From Rubidibacter lacunae KORDI 51-2 (GTDB lineage Bacteria > Cyanobacteriota > Cyanobacteriia > Cyanobacteriales > Rubidibacteraceae), in the NCBI RefSeq assembly GCF_000473895.1, contig NZ_ASSJ01000070.1:147175-211174 (forward strand): a stretch of 64,000 nucleotides of DNA, in the 5' to 3' direction. Both the position numbers and the translations under genes were made by a program. Under the pieces are notes generated by a model. The model did not search any database, was not told the origin of the DNA, and was given only the letters and a program-made list of their open reading frames with translations. Shown one piece after another: positions 28,959 through 39,083 of the stretch; positions within the stretch are counted from its first letter, which is position 1, and each line of letters opens with the position of its first letter.

Positions 28959-30773
28959 ATGCAAGGGATTGATTGGGCGATCGTGCTGCTGTACCTGGTC
29001 CTGGCAATGGCGATCGGATTGTTGTTAGCGCGGCGCGGCTCCGGAAGCCTGGTGGATTTCTTCGTTTCGGGACGCAATTTGCCCTGGTGGCTGGCCGGCA
29101 CCAGCATGGCCGCCACCACCTTTTCAATCGACACGCCGCTCTATATTGCTGGCGTGGTTGGAACGCGCGGTATCGTCGGCAACTGGGAATGGTGGAATTT
29201 TGGCATCGCACACGTGGTGCTAATTTACGTATTCTCCCGCCTGTGGCGGCGAGCGGAAATCGTCACCGACGCCGAACTGACCGAGATCCGCTATGGCGGG
29301 CGAATGGCGGCAGTATTGCGTGCGACCAAAGCCTTCTTGTTTGCCGTACCGATCAACTGCATCGCGATTGGTTACGCCATGCTGGCGATGGTCAAAGTCA
29401 TCGATGCGCTAGAGCTATGGCAAAGCGTCGGAATTGATGGCGATGACTTGAAGCTCCTGAGCGCGATCGGCGTCAGCGTTTTGGTGCTGGCATATTCAGG
29501 CTTTTCGGGCTTATGGGGGGTCGTAGCAACGGATTTGTTCCAGTTCGTGCTAGCGCTGTTCGGCGCGATTGTCGTGGCGATCGTGTCCGTTAACTCCGTC
29601 GGCGGGATGCACGAGCTGATTCCTGCCTTACAAGCAATTGGCGATCGCGACCTGCTGAGCTTCGTACCGCTAACCCGCGGTGATGGCGGTTTCCTCGGAT
29701 GGACCTGGAGCGACGCCGCCGGTATTCCAGCAACCACCTTCGCAGCCTATCTGTTCGTGCAGTGGTGGTCGTTCCGGCGTAGCGATGGCGGCGGCGAATT
29801 CGTGCAGCGCCTGGCTGCTGCCAAAGACGAAGCGGCTGCCGAACGGGCGAGCTGGTGTTTCAACATCCTGCACTACATCGTCCGCACCTGGCCGTGGGTC
29901 GTCGTGGCGTTGGTGGCCGTCGTCGTGTACCCGAACCTAGAAGACCGCGAGTTGGGCTATCCGAAACTGATGTTGGATTTCCTGCCGCCGGGGTTGCTAG
30001 GCGTCGTCGTGGCATCGCTGGTGGCCGCGTTTATGAGCACGGTGTCCACCTCGATCAACTGGGGTGCGTCGTATCTCACCAATGACCTGTATCGACGCTT
30101 TTTGCGACCGGCAGCATCGCAGAACGAGCTAGTAAATGTTGGGCGCGCGGCATCGGTGTTGGTAACGGCCCTCGGCGCGATCGCCGCCTTCTTCGCCAGC
30201 GATGTCGCTACCGTGTTCCGACTTGTAATTGCGATCGGCACGGGTCCAGGGCTCGTCTTGATCCTGCGCTGGTTCTGGTGGCGTATCAATGCTGCTGCCG
30301 AGCTAGCAGCGATGGTTGCCGGTTTCGCGATCGGGTTGGCGACGAGCGTCAATCCAGACCTAATCGATATCTTCCCGAGTTTTGGTGCGCGCCTGCTGTT
30401 TATTTCCGGGGCAACCGCCGTCATTTGGATTGCGGTCATGCTTCTGACACCCCCGGAATCCGATGACACGCTCGATGCTTTCTACGCTCGCGTGCGCCCG
30501 AGCGCCCTCGGTTGGCAGCGGCAACGCGATCGCACCGGTCTGGAGCCACTTCAAGATCTGCGACAAGAAGCCCTGCGCGTCCTCGCAGCAATTTTGTTGC
30601 TGTTCGGATCCATGCTCGCGATTGGCGGGTTCTTGCTGCTGCAACCGCTCACGGGCTGGGTATCGTTATTAGCGGCAGCGATTGGTGGCGTTTGGTTGCG
30701 CCAACTCGGCAAGCGCCAGCTCCGCCCGATGCCGCGTCCAGGTCTCGACGACGAGGATATTTACGAGCACTAG
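28959..30773 (+). CDS. Sodium:solute symporter (SSS family)
   Basis: The 604-residue protein has at least twelve membrane helices. It shows SSS features: an N-terminal helix followed by the SGRNLPWWLAGTSMAATTFSID segment (solute and Na+ site region), the YSGFSGLWGVVATDLFQFV stretch, and AAFMSTVSTSINWGASYLTND. SSS carriers import sugars, amino acids, vitamins or ions with Na+. This group resembles cyanobacterial Na+/solute or Na+/galactoside relatives; the substrate cannot be assigned. It starts at an ATG after CGCGAGCG with no good ribosome site, and 640 bp of spacer follow. Confidence 0.92.
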   Translation: MQGIDWAIVLLYLVLAMAIGLLLARRGSGSLVDFFVSGRNLPWWLAGTSMAATTFSIDTPLYIAGVVGTRGIVGNWEWWNFGIAHVVLIYVFSRLWRRAEIVTDAELTEIRYGGRMAAVLRATKAFLFAVPINCIAIGYAMLAMVKVIDALELWQSVGIDGDDLKLLSAIGVSVLVLAYSGFSGLWGVVATDLFQFVLALFGAIVVAIVSVNSVGGMHELIPALQAIGDRDLLSFVPLTRGDGGFLGWTWSDAAGIPATTFAAYLFVQWWSFRRSDGGGEFVQRLAAAKDEAAAERASWCFNILHYIVRTWPWVVVALVAVVVYPNLEDRELGYPKLMLDFLPPGLLGVVVASLVAAFMSTVSTSINWGASYLTNDLYRRFLRPAASQNELVNVGRAASVLVTALGAIAAFFASDVATVFRLVIAIGTGPGLVLILRWFWWRINAAAELAAMVAGFAIGLATSVNPDLIDIFPSFGARLLFISGATAVIWIAVMLLTPPESDDTLDAFYARVRPSALGWQRQRDRTGLEPLQDLRQEALRVLAAILLLFGSMLAIGGFLLLQPLTGWVSLLAAAIGGVWLRQLGKRQLRPMPRPGLDDEDIYEH

Positions 30774-31412
30774 CTTGTCTACCCGCACGATCGTCTCCGT
30801 GCTTGCTTCACGCTCCCGCCCGGCGGAGCATGTCGCGACATATCAAGGCGACATGACGACATCAGGACGTTTGGTAAATGAGGGCGATCGCTCGCCCAAC
30901 TTAACTCCCCCAAGTTGGGACTGAAGGGTTCAGCGATCTGGTTAAAGCGATCTGGTTAATAAGAAGGTTATTGCCCGGTTTGGTATTAGACAAAAACCAA
31001 TGCAATAAGGCACCTCTAAAAATTCGCTCAAGACCGAAGTCCGGCACTGCAGCACGGGCAATTTAGTCGACGTTAAATCACAATCCAGCAATTTTCCGAG
31101 GTGCACAATCTATGGTCGTTTTATACCAACCTTAGAAAGAGCTGTGAGAGATGGCAGATCGGGAATCCTTACTCCTCTGGATTGCTTGCCTCAACTGTCG
31201 TGGGCATTGTTCATATTGGTTTAAGTTCAAGCACTCTCGATCGTTGCAACCTAAATTCGGTCGTGGTAAAGAAATCTCTATGCGTTTGAACACATATTGA
31301 CAGACGCACTTTCATTGACTGAGGCATTTTCACAGAGGCACTCAGGCAACTGGCGCTAGTCAGGAGTTCTGCATAACTCACATTGCTTTGTGCCCATCTC
31401 GCACAAGTGACC
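30774..31412. other. Spacer with small repeats
   Basis: This spacer lies between the symporter and argS, which converge here. It holds an 8 bp stem-loop (CCCAACTT/AAGTTGGG, 30895-30919) and a tandem repeat at 30932. A 6 bp stem (TTGTGC/GCACAA, 31388-31406) lies next to the argS stop. No coding frame is supported. Confidence 0.45.
30932..30959. repeat. 14 bp tandem repeat
   Basis: AGCGATCTGGTTAA occurs twice in succession (30932-30945 and 30946-30959). Part of the unit (CAGCGATCTGG) also occurs near 47393-47403, in another spacer. Confidence 0.8.
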
Positions 31413-33170
31413 CTACATCCGCTCCAAGACCGAAATCCCCAACAGGGATAACCCGAGCTTCAGCGTACGTGCAGTGAGATCGGCAAGGGCAAGGCGAGAC
31501 GTACGTGCCGGTTCGGCAGCTTGCAGAATTGGGCAGCGGTCGTAGAATTGGTTGAACTTCTGACTCAGCTCGAAGAGATACTGGCACAGGCGATTTGGCA
31601 GCAGCTCTTCCTCCACAGCCGCGATTGCGGTATCGAGCTGCAGCAAGTGCTTGGCTAAGATAAGCTCCGTTGCTTCCGTCAAGGCGATCGCGGCGCTGTC
31701 TGCGAGTTGGGTAAAGTCGATGCCACCTTTGCGACTGATACCTTGGACGCGCACATAGGCATAGAGCAAGTACGGTGCCGTGTTGCCCTGAAGCGCCAGC
31801 ATTTTGTCGTAGCTGAAGATGTAATCGCTGGTGCGATTTTGGCTGAGATCGGCGTACTTGACGGCGCCGATCCCGACCGCGCGCGCGACCGCGTTGCGGA
31901 ACCCCTCGCTTTCGTCGCGCTCCTCTGCCTGCAAACGCCGGTCGAGATCCTGACGCGCGCGAGCGATCGCCTCGTCGAGCAAATCCTGCAAGCGCACGGT
32001 ATCTCCGGAACGAGTTTTCAGCTTCTTACCGTCCGGACCGCATACCAACCCGAACGGGACGTGGACGACGCCCACCGTTGCCGGCAGCCATCCGGCTCGA
32101 CGCGCCACCTGGAATACCTGTGCGAAGTGGTTGGCTTGACCGGCATCAGTCACGTAGATGATGCGATCTGCCCCGTCCCGCTGGATGCGGAAGCACAGTG
32201 CTGCTAGGTCGGTTGTGGCGTAATTGTAGCCACCATCAGACTTCTTCACGATCAGCGGCAGGGGATCGCCCTCTTTGTTCGTAAAGCCCTCGAGGAAAAC
32301 AACCTGAGCGCCGCGGTCTGTTTTCAACAACCCCAACCGATCGAGATCCCGCACCACATCCGGCAGCATGGGGTTGTAGAACGATTCTCCGCGCTCGTTC
32401 AAGCTCACATCCAGTAAGTCGTAAACGAGCTGAAACGCAATGCGCGATTGCTCGCACAGCAGCTGCCAAGCGCGCAAGCTATCTTCCGCACCAGATTGCA
32501 GGGTGACGACTTCGGTGCGCGCCGTCTCGCGGAAGGTGTCGTCCTCGTCGAAGCGCTTTTTTGCTTGCCGGTAAAGCGTTACTAGATCGCCCAGCGCCAG
32601 CGCATTCGCCGTCCGCAACGCCTCGGGATAGGCTTCGCGCAGATAGGCGATCAACATACCAAACTGCGTGCCCCAGTCGCCGACGTGATTGAGCCGCAGT
32701 ACGTCGTGACCGCGCCACTCCAGCACGCGGGCAAGGCAGTCGCCGATGATGGTCGACCGCAGGTGACCGACGTGCATTTCCTTTGCAATGTTGGGACTAG
32801 AAAAGTCGACAACGATCCGTTGTAGTCGTTTGACCGGCTCGATCCCGAGGCGCGGATCGCCCTGACATGCCTGCAGTTGCTCGGATAGAAACTCAGGCCG
32901 CAGGGTCAGGTTGATGAACCCCGGTCCGGCGATCGCGGGTGGCGTACAGAGATCGTCGACCTCAAGGCGATCGACAATTTGCTGGGCGATGTCGCGCGGC
33001 TTCTGTTTGAGAGGCTTGGCCAGCGACATGGCTACATTTGCCTGATAATCGCCGAATTGAGGATTGTTCGTCGGCGCAACGAGCGGGTCGGTGTCGGCAA
33101 ATTCGTCACCGAAAGCTGCCGCGAGAGCCAGGGCGACGCGATCGCGCAACTGAGCGAGCAAAGAAGTCAT
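31413..33170 (-). CDS. argS: Arginyl-tRNA synthetase
   Basis: ArgRS charges tRNA-Arg with arginine. Starting at the ATG at 33170 ([16 protein letters not shown]), the product has 585 residues, a normal size. It is a class I synthetase with the Arg-tRNA N-terminal domain ([13 protein letters not shown]), HIGH-type HVGHLRST, the catalytic region ([16 protein letters not shown]), a C-terminal DALR anticodon domain ([18 protein letters not shown]) and no canonical KMSKS, as usual in ArgRS. An upstream in-frame extension to 33242 is not conserved. It is a single gene flanked by spacers. Confidence 0.97.
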   Translation of the reverse strand: MTSLLAQLRDRVALALAAAFGDEFADTDPLVAPTNNPQFGDYQANVAMSLAKPLKQKPRDIAQQIVDRLEVDDLCTPPAIAGPGFINLTLRPEFLSEQLQACQGDPRLGIEPVKRLQRIVVDFSSPNIAKEMHVGHLRSTIIGDCLARVLEWRGHDVLRLNHVGDWGTQFGMLIAYLREAYPEALRTANALALGDLVTLYRQAKKRFDEDDTFRETARTEVVTLQSGAEDSLRAWQLLCEQSRIAFQLVYDLLDVSLNERGESFYNPMLPDVVRDLDRLGLLKTDRGAQVVFLEGFTNKEGDPLPLIVKKSDGGYNYATTDLAALCFRIQRDGADRIIYVTDAGQANHFAQVFQVARRAGWLPATVGVVHVPFGLVCGPDGKKLKTRSGDTVRLQDLLDEAIARARQDLDRRLQAEERDESEGFRNAVARAVGIGAVKYADLSQNRTSDYIFSYDKMLALQGNTAPYLLYAYVRVQGISRKGGIDFTQLADSAAIALTEATELILAKHLLQLDTAIAAVEEELLPNRLCQYLFELSQKFNQFYDRCPILQAAEPARTSRLALADLTARTLKLGLSLLGISVLERM

Positions 33171-33628
33171 AGGCGAATGCTGGTCGGGAATCGGGGCGGA
33201 CCCAAAGATCACCCAGCAATTGTAGCGACAAGCCGTCGGCACCCCGACGCCAGTTCAGCGAGATCGCTGCGGTTGCAAGGTCGGTCTCGTTCCATCGGTC
33301 TACCAGCCCAAAGCCGGGAGCGGAAACTATTACCTGGACAGCAGCATCTTCAAGCATCAACGAACTTCAGCAAACTGCAAACAGTTTCTGCTTGAAGATC
33401 TTGAAGCCATTGCACTAGGTCGGGTTGCAATTGCAATTGCAGTCGCACGCGCGATCGCCGCAACAATCAGCAAATCAATTCCTATCGACTAGGAAGATCT
33501 CATCATTCCAATGCGTGGATGTTAATGTTTCGAAACGCTCGCCTGAGATGCATGCCAATAACGGGCAAGAAATCGGGATAATATCGGCTGCAAGGGATTG
33601 CACAATCCCAACCAAAATTTAAGAAAAT
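33171..33628. other. Spacer between argS and a glycosyltransferase gene
   Basis: About 460 bp upstream of two divergent genes, containing both promoters. The 33500-33620 part is AT-richer. No coding frame is supported. Confidence 0.4.
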
Positions 33629-34867
33629 ATGAAAATTTTAGCGATTTCGTCTCCATTGCCTTACCCGCCCCATCATGGCGGTGGAATAAGCGCGCGTGCG
33701 TTCAATCTAATTCGCTATTTAAGCGAACGTCACGAGATAACACTCGTGACGCGTCGCTCGCCGGATGTCACTGACGATCGCTTGCAAGCTCTACGCGAGT
33801 GGGTCTGCGACTTAATTGTCTTCCCACAAACGACCACTGCCATTCCCAGCAGGAGTGTTATCGAACGCGCCAAACGCTTGGGGAGCTATCTCAAAAGCGG
33901 CACGCCACCCCAAGTACGATGGCACTACTCACCTCAAATGCAAGCATGGATCGACAACGCCGTGGGGTCAGAGACCTTTGACGTGCTGACATGCGAACAT
34001 ACTGCCGACGAGGTTTATGTGCGTCTGGACTGGCAGCAGCGTTTGCGGACGATACTCAACGTCCGCGGGTCTTTGTATGGGACGTGTCGGCAATATCTCG
34101 AGGCGATCGCGCAGGAGCGTAAAACCCTTCGCGATCGCCTCGATCTTCCGCTGCTGCGACGCTACGAGCAGCGATATTGCGAGAAGTTCTCTGCCGTTGT
34201 TGCGACAACACCAGAAGATCGCCAGCAGCTCAAGGCACTCAATCAGAACGCAAGGATTGCCGTTGTTCCTGACGGTATCGACCTACATCGATTTCCTGCG
34301 CCCGAGCTCGAACGCGAGCGAGCCCGTCTGGTCTTTCATGGTGCCTTCGAACGCATTACAGTTATCGAGGCCGCTCGCAGTTTGTGTACGAGTATATTCC
34401 CCGAGATTCGTCGCCGCTATCCCCATGCAGTCCTGGAGTTGATCGGCGATCGCGTCGGCGATTTCGTCGGCGACTGGGCACGCCAACCGGGTATTATCCT
34501 CACAGCTACCTCGGACGCACGCAGCGCCCTCCAACGCGCAACAGTTAGCGTACAGCCGCTGCCGTTTGGGTTTGGAATCGAGCAGTCAGTGCTAGAAGCA
34601 ATGGCGGCCGGTATCCCGGTTGTTGGCAGCGATCGTGCCCTAGAAGGACTGCCGGTAGACGGTCCGGGCGTGCCCCTAGCAGCGATGCGTGCCGAACGTC
34701 ACGAAGAGTTCGTTTACGCCATCGGTCGCTTATTGCAAGATGTTAATCTGCAGGCCAGATTAACCGCAAATGCCCGCTTGTTAATTACCAAAGAGTTCAC
34801 CTGGCAGCAAATTGGCGCGCGCTACGAACAGGTGGTTGCCGCAACGGCACGTTCGCTTTACCACTAG
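33629..34867 (+). CDS. Glycosyltransferase family 4 protein
   Basis: The 412-residue protein has a GT-B fold. An N-terminal Rossmann begins MKILAISSPLPYPPHHGGG, a typical acceptor-binding glycine loop. The C-terminal nucleotide-sugar domain contains PDGIDLHRF, and the active-site element EQSVLEAMAAGIPVVGSD (Glu then EAMA-x-G-x-P-V). GT4 enzymes transfer sugars to lipids, polysaccharides or proteins. wecB follows 170 bp away in convergent orientation, and both fit envelope polysaccharide synthesis. The acceptor is unknown. The start ATG at 33629 follows an AT-rich stretch. Confidence 0.92.
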   Translation: MKILAISSPLPYPPHHGGGISARAFNLIRYLSERHEITLVTRRSPDVTDDRLQALREWVCDLIVFPQTTTAIPSRSVIERAKRLGSYLKSGTPPQVRWHYSPQMQAWIDNAVGSETFDVLTCEHTADEVYVRLDWQQRLRTILNVRGSLYGTCRQYLEAIAQERKTLRDRLDLPLLRRYEQRYCEKFSAVVATTPEDRQQLKALNQNARIAVVPDGIDLHRFPAPELERERARLVFHGAFERITVIEAARSLCTSIFPEIRRRYPHAVLELIGDRVGDFVGDWARQPGIILTATSDARSALQRATVSVQPLPFGFGIEQSVLEAMAAGIPVVGSDRALEGLPVDGPGVPLAAMRAERHEEFVYAIGRLLQDVNLQARLTANARLLITKEFTWQQIGARYEQVVAATARSLYH

Positions 34868-34895
34868 ACATTAGCGAACCGAGCACAGTATCTTT

Positions 34896-34917
34896 ACACG
34901 CAACATACACGCAACAT
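34896..34917. repeat. 11 bp tandem repeat
   Basis: ACACGCAACAT occurs twice in tandem (34896-34906 and 34907-34917), 29 bases after the glycosyltransferase stop. Confidence 0.75.
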
Positions 34918-35035
34918 AAAGGCACACAACGCCAAGGATAGAAACTCGACAGTGGGAGACGACAGGGGGCTCATCCACGCGATCGGGATACACGCGCTTG
35001 CCGGAGTCACCAAACCTCATTGTTCGGAGTACGCC

Positions 35036-36193
35036 TCAAGTGAGTTTCTCCGCCAGTGAATACTCCGGAATGGTTGCAGCGCTGACGCCAAGATAGCGCT
35101 CGATTAGGGCGACGATGCGTTCCGCCGCCCGACCATCGCCAAATGGGTTGACCGCTGTCGCCATTGCCCGATAGGTCTCGGCATTGGCCAGTAGTTCGCT
35201 CGCTGCTGCAACCACGCTTGCCGTATCGGTGCCCACGAGCCGTGCCGTACCGGCTGCAATTGCCTCAGGGCGCTCGGTTGTCTCGCGGAGTACCAGCACG
35301 GGTTTACCCAAACTCGGTGCTTCTTCTTGCAACCCACCCGAATCCGTGATCAGCAGCGAACAGCGCTGAATTGCGCCGACGAGCTGTGCGTAATCTAACG
35401 GCTCGGTAAGGAACGCGCGTGGATGGCGCTCCAGTGTCGCGCGGATCGGCTCCCGCACAATGGGGTTGCGATGCATCGGCAGCAACAACGCCGTATCGGG
35501 AAACTTGTTGAGAATCGTTTGGAAGCCGGACAGAATCGCTTGCAGCGGTTCGCCCCAATTTTCTCGGCGGTGAACGGTTGCCAGCAAGACGCGATAGTGC
35601 TCCCAGTCCAGCCCATCAATGTGGCAACTTGGCTGCCGCATTGCGGTTGCTAACAAGGCATCGATTACCGTATTGCCCGTGAGGTGAACCGCCCCCGTCA
35701 CGGCCGCCCGCTGCAAGTTTTCCACTGCAGCTGGAGTGGGTGCAAAGTGTAGCTGTGCGATCTGCGCGATCAACCGGCGGTTGGCTTCCTCAGGATAGGG
35801 GTTGAGCAAGTCATTCGAGCGCAAACCAGCTTCCACGTGTCCGACCGGAATGTTCTGGTAAAACGCCGCAAGTGCTGCAGCAAATGCCGTCGTCGTGTCA
35901 CCTTGTACCACCACCAAGCGCGGCGGTTTAGATGTTTGCCACAAGCGCTCCAGCCCCTGCAGGCTGCGGCAGGTGATTCCCGTGAGCGTCTGACGATCGC
36001 GCATGATTTCTAAGTCGCAATCAGCTTGCAACTCAAATAAATCCATCACCTGCGCGACCATTTCCTTATGCTGGCCGGTCAAAACCACTTGGGTATCTAG
36101 TACGGAGCTGCGGCGGCAACGCGCGATCGCAGGTGCGAGTTTGATTGCTTCCGGGCGCGTACCGAGGACGATACAGATGGGAGCGGGAATCAT
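35036..36193 (-). CDS. wecB: UDP-N-acetylglucosamine 2-epimerase (non-hydrolysing)
   Basis: WecB converts UDP-GlcNAc to UDP-ManNAc, a precursor of surface polysaccharides. The 385-residue protein shows GTRPEAIK near the N-terminus, QGDTTTAFAAALAAFY, GHVEAGLRSNDLLNPYPEEANR, and TDSGGLQEEAPSLGKPVLVLR, all diagnostic of the family. The start ATG at 36193 has no strong ribosome site, but no better one is near. It converges on the GT4 gene; no other polysaccharide genes are next to it. Confidence 0.96.
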   Translation of the reverse strand: MIPAPICIVLGTRPEAIKLAPAIARCRRSSVLDTQVVLTGQHKEMVAQVMDLFELQADCDLEIMRDRQTLTGITCRSLQGLERLWQTSKPPRLVVVQGDTTTAFAAALAAFYQNIPVGHVEAGLRSNDLLNPYPEEANRRLIAQIAQLHFAPTPAAVENLQRAAVTGAVHLTGNTVIDALLATAMRQPSCHIDGLDWEHYRVLLATVHRRENWGEPLQAILSGFQTILNKFPDTALLLPMHRNPIVREPIRATLERHPRAFLTEPLDYAQLVGAIQRCSLLITDSGGLQEEAPSLGKPVLVLRETTERPEAIAAGTARLVGTDTASVVAAASELLANAETYRAMATAVNPFGDGRAAERIVALIERYLGVSAATIPEYSLAEKLT

Positions 36194-36564
36194 AGCGCGG
36201 TTTCGCTCGAGGAGGCTTTATTCTGGGTAAAGCAAATAGTTGCTGACGCCTCCAATAGTAGTCGAGGTCGCAGCTTTAAAGGCTGCAGCATTTTGCCGGT
36301 CCGCGATCGCATCGCTTGTTTATCAGAAAGAGTTGTTTTCATCTCGTAGAAGTCTTGGCGATCGCATGCGATGTTATTAAACGTTTCGCGTGTCTCGACA
36401 ACATTCCTTCTCAACGCCACTTGCGAACGCTCGACAGCAAACGCCTATATAGTCGACTGCCTCCACGCACGCAAAAAAAGTCCGGCGAAAGCCGGACTCT
36501 CTCTCTACCTTATCCCGAGTCTGAGCGGGTGCCCCGAGAAACTCGACGAACCCGCGCAGCCTTG
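36194..36564. other. Spacer upstream of wecB and downstream of the two-helix protein gene
   Basis: About 370 bp on the minus strand between two genes. The intrinsic terminator at 36473 ends the upstream transcript, so wecB must have its own promoter within 36194-36470. No frame is supported. Confidence 0.45.
36473..36498 (-). terminator. Intrinsic terminator of the two-helix membrane protein gene
   Basis: On the minus strand AGTCCGGC pairs with GCCGGACT across a TTTC loop (36479-36498). It is followed by a run of seven Ts (36473-36479). This is a classical Rho-independent terminator about 65 bases after the stop. Confidence 0.93.
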
Positions 36565-36948
36565 TTAGCCCGCAACGCGGTCGATGCTGCAGGTTAGCGG
36601 GCAGGCGGCAAACTTAACCACCTCCAACTGACCGTCTTTTCCATGCAGCCAGTGCAACCAGCGCACATCGTGCGGGTGAATCCCTTTCAACGTTAGTACG
36701 GCAGCTCCAGCAAAAACAGCGAAAATACTACCTCCGATCAATCCACCTCCGACAACCAAAACTGCACTCGTCGGCAAAACAGATTGCAATGCTACTGCCA
36801 GGAGCATCCCGGCGGTCGAGGCAATTGCGACGAGGGGGAAACCAACTACGAGCAAGCAAATTGCGAGCGTAAAGCTCCACACCAAAAAGCTCTTTATCTG
36901 CATCAGTCCAGCCGTCCCTAATAGACTCCGCTCCTGAGCTAACTGCAT
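36565..36948 (-). CDS. Hypothetical two-helix membrane protein
   Basis: The ATG at 36948 has an exact AGGAGG 7 bases upstream, and a strong terminator follows the stop, so the gene is real. The 127-residue product has two hydrophobic spans: residues ~17-55 (LVWSFTLAICLLVVGFPLVAI) and ~60-86 (AVLVVGGGLIGGSIFAVFAG). The C-terminal ~40 residues are soluble with two Cys (AACPLTCSID) and a His-Trp-rich patch (GIHPHDVRWLHWLHG). No family was recognised. It sits between wecB and pilT but shares no clear link with either. Confidence 0.8.
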   Translation of the reverse strand: MQLAQERSLLGTAGLMQIKSFLVWSFTLAICLLVVGFPLVAIASTAGMLLAVALQSVLPTSAVLVVGGGLIGGSIFAVFAGAAVLTLKGIHPHDVRWLHWLHGKDGQLEVVKFAACPLTCSIDRVAG

Positions 36949-37655
36949 TGCCTTAACCTCCTAATAAAATCGGTCGCGCGACCCGACCCCGCCAGTTTAT
37001 TAACGCTTGTACGTTGCTATAAGGTGCAACGCTAGTAGCCATGAGTATAGAAAATCCTTAGGCAATACATGAGGAAAAGGCAATGAAAGTTTACAGTGTA
37101 ACCGGTTTGTTTACATTTAATTTGGGCTTTTGCCCATAGATGGGCGCGCGTCAATAGTTGGCGATCCTCCTCGATGGCAAGATGCTTGGGCTTCTACCTG
37201 GTTGCACTCAAGGGCCCGTTTGCGTCTTCACGCGCAAGGAAGCCACGGCGTGTGCTCAACAAAACTTCAAAACTTAAAATGCCATTCTCATAAAATTTCA
37301 GGTTACGGGTGCGAGCTCGGAATTTTTTACTGAGAGGAGCGATTGAAGCTAGTGCTAAAGGTCTCATTCTTGCCAAAAAAAAGCTGCTATAAAGTTCGCA
37401 ACATTCGATTGACCCCCCCGGTTTGTCAAATCGGTCGCTCGGTTATTGCACATTAATGTTGGGCGCGATTGCATAGGCGTATCAGCCGTAACGTTCCACA
37501 CAACAAGATGGCGATCGCGCTCATAGTTCGTGGGGGCGTGGGATCCGCTCTATATCTGCGGGCTAATATTGTTGGAGAGTTTGTGTCGGCCGACCGCTGG
37601 GAAGCCGACCGCCTTTGCGTTCGAACAACCAGTCGCATTCCAGCAAGCAGAAACC
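36949..37655. other. Spacer upstream of pilT
   Basis: About 700 bp without a supported gene, containing the divergent promoters of the two-helix protein gene and pilT. A small stem TGGGC-TTTT-GCCCA lies near 37121-37136. Several T-rich stretches (37370-37400) contrast with the GC-rich context. Confidence 0.4.
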
Positions 37656-39083
37656 ATGGCCGACCAGCAGCAGCGCCGTCCGTCTACGCCTCCCCTCCCT
37701 CCGCGCGTCGCGTCGCGCATTCCGCCGGTTCCAGCGACGCAAATTCCCCCAACACCCAGGTCGACAACTGACAGGAATACCCCACTGCCGCCAGTGCCGG
37801 GTTCGAGCGGCGTCAAAAGCGAACTGACTCAGCAAATCGCACCGCTCGACCCAAGGTCTGCGCAAACCCGGGTCGCAAACCTGCCGGTTTCTCCCGGTGC
37901 ACCGCGACCGACAGTTCCACCCCAGCTATCCACACCATCGAGCGTCGCACCGCCCCCACTCGCGGCGGCTACTCCCGCCACAAGTGGTTCCAAGGGCGCG
38001 TCGTTCTACCCGTTGCCACTCGGTCAACCGCGTTTGGCAGACATCATATATATGGCCTACGAGAACGGGTTCTCCGATATCCACATCAGCGTGACGGAAG
38101 CGCCTCGCTTGCGCAACCGCGGAGAGATGGACTACAGCGACTACCCCGAGACCGATCGAGCTACTTTTATGAGCTGGATACACGAGATCCTCAGTGAGGC
38201 GGATGTTGAGCGTTTCCAGAAGACCCTCGAGTACGACGGTGCAGCCGACTATGACTTTGCACGCGTGCGGATCAATATCTTTATGACCATGCGGGGTCCG
38301 GCTATGGTACTGCGGTTGATCCCGCTCAAAATTCTGACTATCGACCAACTGCGCTTGCCGCAAGTTTTTCGGGATATTTGCCACGCTCACAAGGGATTGA
38401 TCTTGATTACCGGTCCCACGGGATCTGGAAAATCGACCTCGATGGCTGCGATGGTGGACTACATCAACAGCGAGATGCCCAAACACATCATTACCATCGA
38501 AGACCCGATCGAATTCGTGCATCGCAGCCGCAAGGCTTTGATCCGACAGCGGGAAGTTGGCTTGCACACCCACGAGTTCGATCGCGCGCTTAAATCAGCA
38601 CTGCGTGAAGACCCGGACGTGATTCTCATCGGCGAGATGCGCGATCGCGAAACGGTGAACACGGCGCTGAAAGCCGCTCAGACCGGTCACGTGGTGATGG
38701 GTACGCTACACACCAACAGCGCGATCAAGACCATCGAACGTATCCTCGGTCTATATAGTGCCGAGGAACAACCAGCCATGCGTGTCGCGCTTGCCGAGTC
38801 GATTATTGCGGTTATCGCTCAGGGTCTGTGCCGCACCACCGATGGCAAACGAGCCGCGTTCCACGACATCCTTGTCAACACGGACACGATCAAGGACTAC
38901 ATCCGCGACGGTAAATACGATGAGATCTTGCCGCTTATTAAGGACGGCGAGTACGACGGCATGATCACGATGAATCAGTCGTTGTTCAATCTTTACCAAG
39001 AAGGGCGCATTACAGAGGAGGCGGCGCTCGAATGGTCGCCGACCCCGAACGAGATGGCGCAGATGTTGCGCGGTCGCGTCTGA
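37656..39083 (+). CDS. pilT: Type IV pilus retraction ATPase PilT
   Basis: PilT powers pilus retraction in twitching motility and DNA uptake. The ATG at 37656 starts MADQQQ; an upstream frame reaching 37530 is not conserved. In the 475-residue product, the first ~115 residues are a Pro/Ala/Ser-rich linker unlike canonical PilT. The core has Walker A GPTGSGKST (253-261), the ASP box HIITIEDPIEF, Walker B DPDVILIGEMRD and the His box TLHTNSAIKTIERIL. This long N-terminus suits a second PilT paralogue (pilT2 type). It is translationally coupled to the next gene through a TGATG overlap. Confidence 0.95.
   Translation: MADQQQRRPSTPPLPPRVASRIPPVPATQIPPTPRSTTDRNTPLPPVPGSSGVKSELTQQIAPLDPRSAQTRVANLPVSPGAPRPTVPPQLSTPSSVAPPPLAAATPATSGSKGASFYPLPLGQPRLADIIYMAYENGFSDIHISVTEAPRLRNRGEMDYSDYPETDRATFMSWIHEILSEADVERFQKTLEYDGAADYDFARVRINIFMTMRGPAMVLRLIPLKILTIDQLRLPQVFRDICHAHKGLILITGPTGSGKSTSMAAMVDYINSEMPKHIITIEDPIEFVHRSRKALIRQREVGLHTHEFDRALKSALREDPDVILIGEMRDRETVNTALKAAQTGHVVMGTLHTNSAIKTIERILGLYSAEEQPAMRVALAESIIAVIAQGLCRTTDGKRAAFHDILVNTDTIKDYIRDGKYDEILPLIKDGEYDGMITMNQSLFNLYQEGRITEEAALEWSPTPNEMAQMLRGRV

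Noticed and set aside
31101..31289. 62-residue frame in the argS spacer
   Set aside because: No ribosome site and no protein-like pattern.
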